From assembly GCA_902773215.1 (NCBI GenBank), contig CACYDQ010000164.1:1-8048 (forward strand): a stretch of DNA of 8,048 nt, in the 5' to 3' direction. The notes below the pieces were generated by a model. The model ran no database searches. It was not told the DNA's origin and saw only the letters and a list, made by a program, of their open reading frames with translations. Below, in pieces: positions 5,660-8,048 of the stretch. Position 1 is the first letter of the stretch; the number at the start of each line of letters is the position of its first letter. A program made the translations under genes and the position numbers. This DNA comes from an uncultured Spirochaetaceae bacterium (lineage in GTDB: Bacteria; Spirochaetota; Spirochaetia; Treponematales; Treponemataceae).

Positions 5660-6678
5660 GCAGGGTAATCACATTCGGGGAGATAATGCTGCGGCTTGCT
5701 CCCAACGGCTATTACAGGTTCTTCCAGAACGACCAGATGCAGGCGACCTTCGGGGGCGGCGAGGCAAACGTCGCCGTCTCCCTCGCAAACTACGGGGAGG
5801 ACGCGGCATTCGTCACGAAGGTCCCCGCCCATGCGATCGGCCAGGGGGCGGTGAACTCCCTGCGCGCGCTTGGCGTGGACACGTCCCTGATTGTCCGCGG
5901 CGGCGACAGGCTGGGCATTTACTACCTTGAGAAGGGAGCTTCCCAGCGGGGCAGCGTCTGCATCTACGACCGCGCCCATTCCGCCATACAGGAGGCAAAG
6001 CCGGAGGACTTTGACTGGGACAAGATTTTCGAGGGGGCGGACTGGTTCCACTTTACCGGCATTACCCCCGCGCTCGGACCGAACCTTGTGGAAATCTGCC
6101 GCCAGGCATGCGAGTGCGCCCAGAAGCACGGGGTCAAGGTCTCCTGTGACCTCAACTACCGGGGTAAGCTCTGGACCCGCGATCAGGCACGGGCGGCGAT
6201 GAGCGAGCTGTGCAAGTACGTCAACGTCTGCATCTCCAACGAGGAGGATGCCAAGGACGTGTTCGGCATAGAGGCCGAGGGCAGCGACATTACGGGCGGC
6301 AAGCTGAACAAGGACGGCTACAAGTCCGTCGCCAGGCAGCTGGCGGACAAGTTCGGCTTTGAGAAAGTCGCGATAACCCTCCGCACGTCGATCTCCGCGA
6401 ACGACAACGACTGGGCGGGCATGCTCTACGACGGCAAGGACTGCTGCTTTTCCAAGGAGTACCACCTGCACATCGTGGACCGCGTCGGCGGCGGGGACAG
6501 CTTCGGCGGCGGCCTCATCTATGCCCTGCTGCACGGCATGACGACCCAGCAGACCATAGAGTTCGCGGTCGCGGCATCCGCCCTCAAGCATTCGGTAGAG
6601 GGCGACTTCAACCGCGTGACCGTACAGGAAGTGCAGAAGCTCGCCGGGGGGGATGCTTCCGGCAGGGTCCAGAGGTAG
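5656..6678 (+). CDS. kdgK: 2-keto-3-deoxygluconate kinase (PfkB/ribokinase family)
   Basis: Predicted to phosphorylate 2-keto-3-deoxygluconate to KDPG, the substrate of the aldolase encoded just upstream. The 340-residue protein is a PfkB-family sugar kinase: an N-terminal ITFGEIMLRL strand, the glycine-rich substrate segment FGGGEANVAVSLA (about 33-45), and the C-terminal signature DRVGGGDSFGGG, with D281 as expected catalytic base. The anion-hole motif reads GGGD instead of the commoner GAGD, a variant I believe also occurs in KDG kinases. Sequence alone does not fix the sugar, because the PfkB family includes fructokinases and ribokinases; the KDG call leans on overlap with eda and the nearby uxaC. 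The ATG at 5656 overlaps the eda stop as ATGA and has GGAGG at 5641-5645, 10 bases upstream. The paaK-like gene begins 3 bases after its stop. Confidence 0.9.
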   Translation: MSRVITFGEIMLRLAPNGYYRFFQNDQMQATFGGGEANVAVSLANYGEDAAFVTKVPAHAIGQGAVNSLRALGVDTSLIVRGGDRLGIYYLEKGASQRGSVCIYDRAHSAIQEAKPEDFDWDKIFEGADWFHFTGITPALGPNLVEICRQACECAQKHGVKVSCDLNYRGKLWTRDQARAAMSELCKYVNVCISNEEDAKDVFGIEAEGSDITGGKLNKDGYKSVARQLADKFGFEKVAITLRTSISANDNDWAGMLYDGKDCCFSKEYHLHIVDRVGGGDSFGGGLIYALLHGMTTQQTIEFAVAASALKHSVEGDFNRVTVQEVQKLAGGDASGRVQR

Positions 6679-6681
6679 GAT

Positions 6682-7917
6682 ATGCAGATAAGCGAGAAAC
6701 AGCTTGAGCAGGTGCGGGCGCAGGTTGCCCGCGTCAAGAAAGTCCCGGGCGGCTTCTACGCCGAAAAGTTCAAGGACATAAATCCCGAGGACATACGGAC
6801 GCAGGAGGACTTCGAGAAGCTCCCCTTCTCGTCCAAGCAGGAGCTCCGCACGGCATACCCCCTGGGGCTTGCCGCAGTCCCGGAGGAAAAAATCGTCCGC
6901 ATCCACTCCTCGTCGGGAACGACCGGCACCCCGGTCATCGTCCCCTACACGCAGAAAGACGTGGACGACTGGGCCATCCAGTTTGCCCGCTGCTACCAGA
7001 TGGCGGGCATCACGACCAAGGACAGATTGCAGATAACCCCGGGCTACGGCCTGTGGACGGCGGGAATCGGATTCCAGCTGGGCTGCGAGCGGCTCGGTGC
7101 GATGGCAATCCCGATGGGGCCCGGCAACACGGAGAAGCAGCTGCAGATGATGCAGGACCTCAAGGCGACCGTCCTGTGCGCAACATCGTCCTATGCCCTC
7201 CTCCTCGCAGAGGAGATTGAGAGGCGGGGCCTGAAAGGGAAGATTCACCTGAAGAAGGGCATCATCGGCTCCGAACGATGGGGCGACAAGATGCGGGCAC
7301 GGATAAAGGACCTGCTCGGCATAGAGCTCTACGACATCTACGGGCTGACCGAAATATACGGCCCGGGTATCGGCATAAACTGCCCGGGAGAGGAGGGCAT
7401 CCACATCTGGAACGACTACGTGTACATGGAGATACTGGATCCTGAGACAGGCAGGCCCGTCCCCGAAGGAGAGGTAGGGGAGATTACCCTGACGACGCTC
7501 GTCAAGGAGGGCGCGCCCCTCTTCCGCTTCCGTACCCATGACCTTGCCTCCGCCATACCAGGGGACTGCCCCTGCGGCAGCAAGTATCCCAGGATAAGCC
7601 GGATACTCGGACGGAGCGACGACATGGTGAAGGTGAAGGGCTGCATCCTCTTCCCCTCCTCCATCGAGGAAGTCATCAAGAAGGTTCCGGGTACCTCCAG
7701 CGAGTACCGGGCTGAGATCGAGCACGTGGACGGCCGCGACCAGATGACCCTATTCGTCGAGGTCGAGGGCGGTGTTGACCGCACCGAGGCCGCGCTGACC
7801 TTGAAGTTTCGCTTCAAGGAGAAGCTCAACATGACCCCCGAAGTCAAGGTGGTCGGCGAGGGCGAGCTGCCCCGCAGCGAGAAGAAGACCAAGAGAATCA
7901 TCGACAAACGCTTCTAA
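6682..7917 (+). CDS. Phenylacetate-CoA ligase-like adenylate-forming enzyme (PaaK family)
   Basis: A 411-residue member of the ANL superfamily, which activates a carboxylic acid with ATP to an acyl-adenylate and then forms the CoA thioester. Seen in order: the ATP/phosphate loop SSSGTTGTP (76-84), the adenine-region motif YGLTE (220-224), the ribose-binding aspartate D287 in RTHDLA, a CPCG motif (296-299) usual for PaaK proteins, the hinge segment ILGRSDDMVKVKG and a C-terminal EKKTKRIIDKRF carrying the expected catalytic lysine. The family resemblance is to phenylacetate-CoA ligases of anaerobes, slightly shorter than the roughly 435-residue E. coli enzyme. Substrate is not determined: phenylacetate, indoleacetate or another aryl acid are possible. 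No ring-degradation genes or indolepyruvate oxidoreductase genes are nearby. The ATG lies 3 bases after kdgK, with AGAGGTAGG as ribosome binding site overlapping the kdgK stop, so it is translated from the same message. An intrinsic terminator follows. Confidence 0.9.
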   Translation: MQISEKQLEQVRAQVARVKKVPGGFYAEKFKDINPEDIRTQEDFEKLPFSSKQELRTAYPLGLAAVPEEKIVRIHSSSGTTGTPVIVPYTQKDVDDWAIQFARCYQMAGITTKDRLQITPGYGLWTAGIGFQLGCERLGAMAIPMGPGNTEKQLQMMQDLKATVLCATSSYALLLAEEIERRGLKGKIHLKKGIIGSERWGDKMRARIKDLLGIELYDIYGLTEIYGPGIGINCPGEEGIHIWNDYVYMEILDPETGRPVPEGEVGEITLTTLVKEGAPLFRFRTHDLASAIPGDCPCGSKYPRISRILGRSDDMVKVKGCILFPSSIEEVIKKVPGTSSEYRAEIEHVDGRDQMTLFVEVEGGVDRTEAALTLKFRFKEKLNMTPEVKVVGEGELPRSEKKTKRIIDKRF

Positions 7918-7928
7918 GCTGCTGTCAG

Positions 7929-7962
7929 AAGGCTGTCCGGCACCGTCCGGGCAGCCTTTTTT
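7929..7962 (+). terminator. Intrinsic terminator after the eda - kdgK - paaK-like operon
   Basis: A 12-base stem (7929-7940 with 7947-7958, AAGGCTGTCCGG against CCGGGCAGCCTT, with one G-T wobble) encloses a 6-base loop and runs into six T's (7957-7962). It begins 11 bases after the stop of the CoA ligase gene. This is a textbook rho-independent terminator and marks the operon's end. Confidence 0.92.
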
Positions 7963-8006
7963 GTACTCCGGGGAATCCTTGCCTGAATCATCCGGAAGCC
8001 ACGCGC

Positions 8007-8033
8007 GGCCCCTGCGGAAAGCGTGCAGGGGCC
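8007..8033. repeat. Perfect 9-base inverted repeat near the right edge
   Basis: GGCCCCTGC and GCAGGGGCC form a perfect 9-base GC-rich stem around a 9-base loop (GGAAAGCGT). Only TTGT follows on the plus strand, and no T-run follows on the minus strand, so it is not a classical terminator. It could be a terminator with a poor U-tract, a structured leader for a gene to the right, or an intergenic repeat unit. The remaining non-coding bases from 7963 onwards show no open frame I can support. Confidence 0.55.
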
Positions 8034-8048
8034 TTGTAAAAGCCTTGC

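Noticed and set aside
6478..6501. GGGDSF in KdgK as a damaged GAGD catalytic motif
   Set aside because: The catalytic aspartate D281 and flanking glycines are intact, and Gly for Ala at this position is, to my knowledge, found in KDG kinases, so there is no reason to think the enzyme is inactive.
5557..7725. A 722-codon open frame on the minus strand opposite kdgK and the paaK-like gene
   Set aside because: It runs antisense to two genes with clear family motifs. Its translation is low-complexity, rich in Leu, Val, Ala, Asp and Gly, with no recognisable domain. Long antisense frames are expected in GC-rich coding DNA.

Overview
The window is a densely packed, GC-rich bacterial chromosomal segment (about 60% GC by eye) with eight protein genes: one cut by the left edge and seven complete. 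I see no tRNA, rRNA, CRISPR array, insertion sequence or phage gene. The genes are housekeeping or central-metabolic types. The host is clearly bacterial (an ABC-F translation factor, GatB, uronate isomerase, type 2 OMP decarboxylase). ATA (Ile) and AGG (Arg) codons are frequent despite the high GC. The form of GatB, with an N-terminal cysteine cluster, makes me think of a spirochaete such as a Treponema relative, but that is a weak, memory-based guess.

Layout. (1) Positions 1-1245, plus strand: the end of an EttA-type ABC-F ATPase gene, then after 15 bases pyrF. (2) Positions 1242-4913, minus strand: a compact cluster transcribed gatB, then an orphan NarL/LuxR-type response regulator, then uxaC. 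pyrF and uxaC meet tail to tail and share the four bases CTAG, so both stop codons overlap and no terminator fits between them. (3) Positions 4914-5014: a 101-base divergent promoter region. Each strand has a -35/-10 pair with a 17-base spacer and a TAGAAT -10. (4) Positions 5015-7917, plus strand: eda (KDPG aldolase), kdgK (KDG kinase) and a PaaK-like phenylacetate-CoA ligase, with a 4-base overlap and a 3-base gap, followed by a strong intrinsic terminator at 7929-7962. The last stretch to 8048 is non-coding and holds a second hairpin.

How the genes fit together. UxaC, KdgK and Eda are the first and the last two steps of hexuronate (glucuronate/galacturonate) breakdown: uronate to keto-uronate, then (through an oxidoreductase and a dehydratase not in this window) to 2-keto-3-deoxygluconate, to KDPG, to pyruvate plus glyceraldehyde 3-phosphate. 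The pathway is split across the two divergent transcription units. The minus unit carries gatB (tRNA-dependent amidation) and a response regulator along with uxaC, and the plus unit ends with a CoA ligase of uncertain substrate.

The most noteworthy points are the predicted leaderless start of gatB, where the promoter's -10 places transcription start on the A of the only possible ATG; the kinase-less response regulator inside the gatB-uxaC unit; the PaaK-like ligase tied to a sugar-acid operon; and the terminator-free convergent pyrF/uxaC junction. I found no clear evidence for a wholly new system; the novelty here lies in gene arrangement and regulation.
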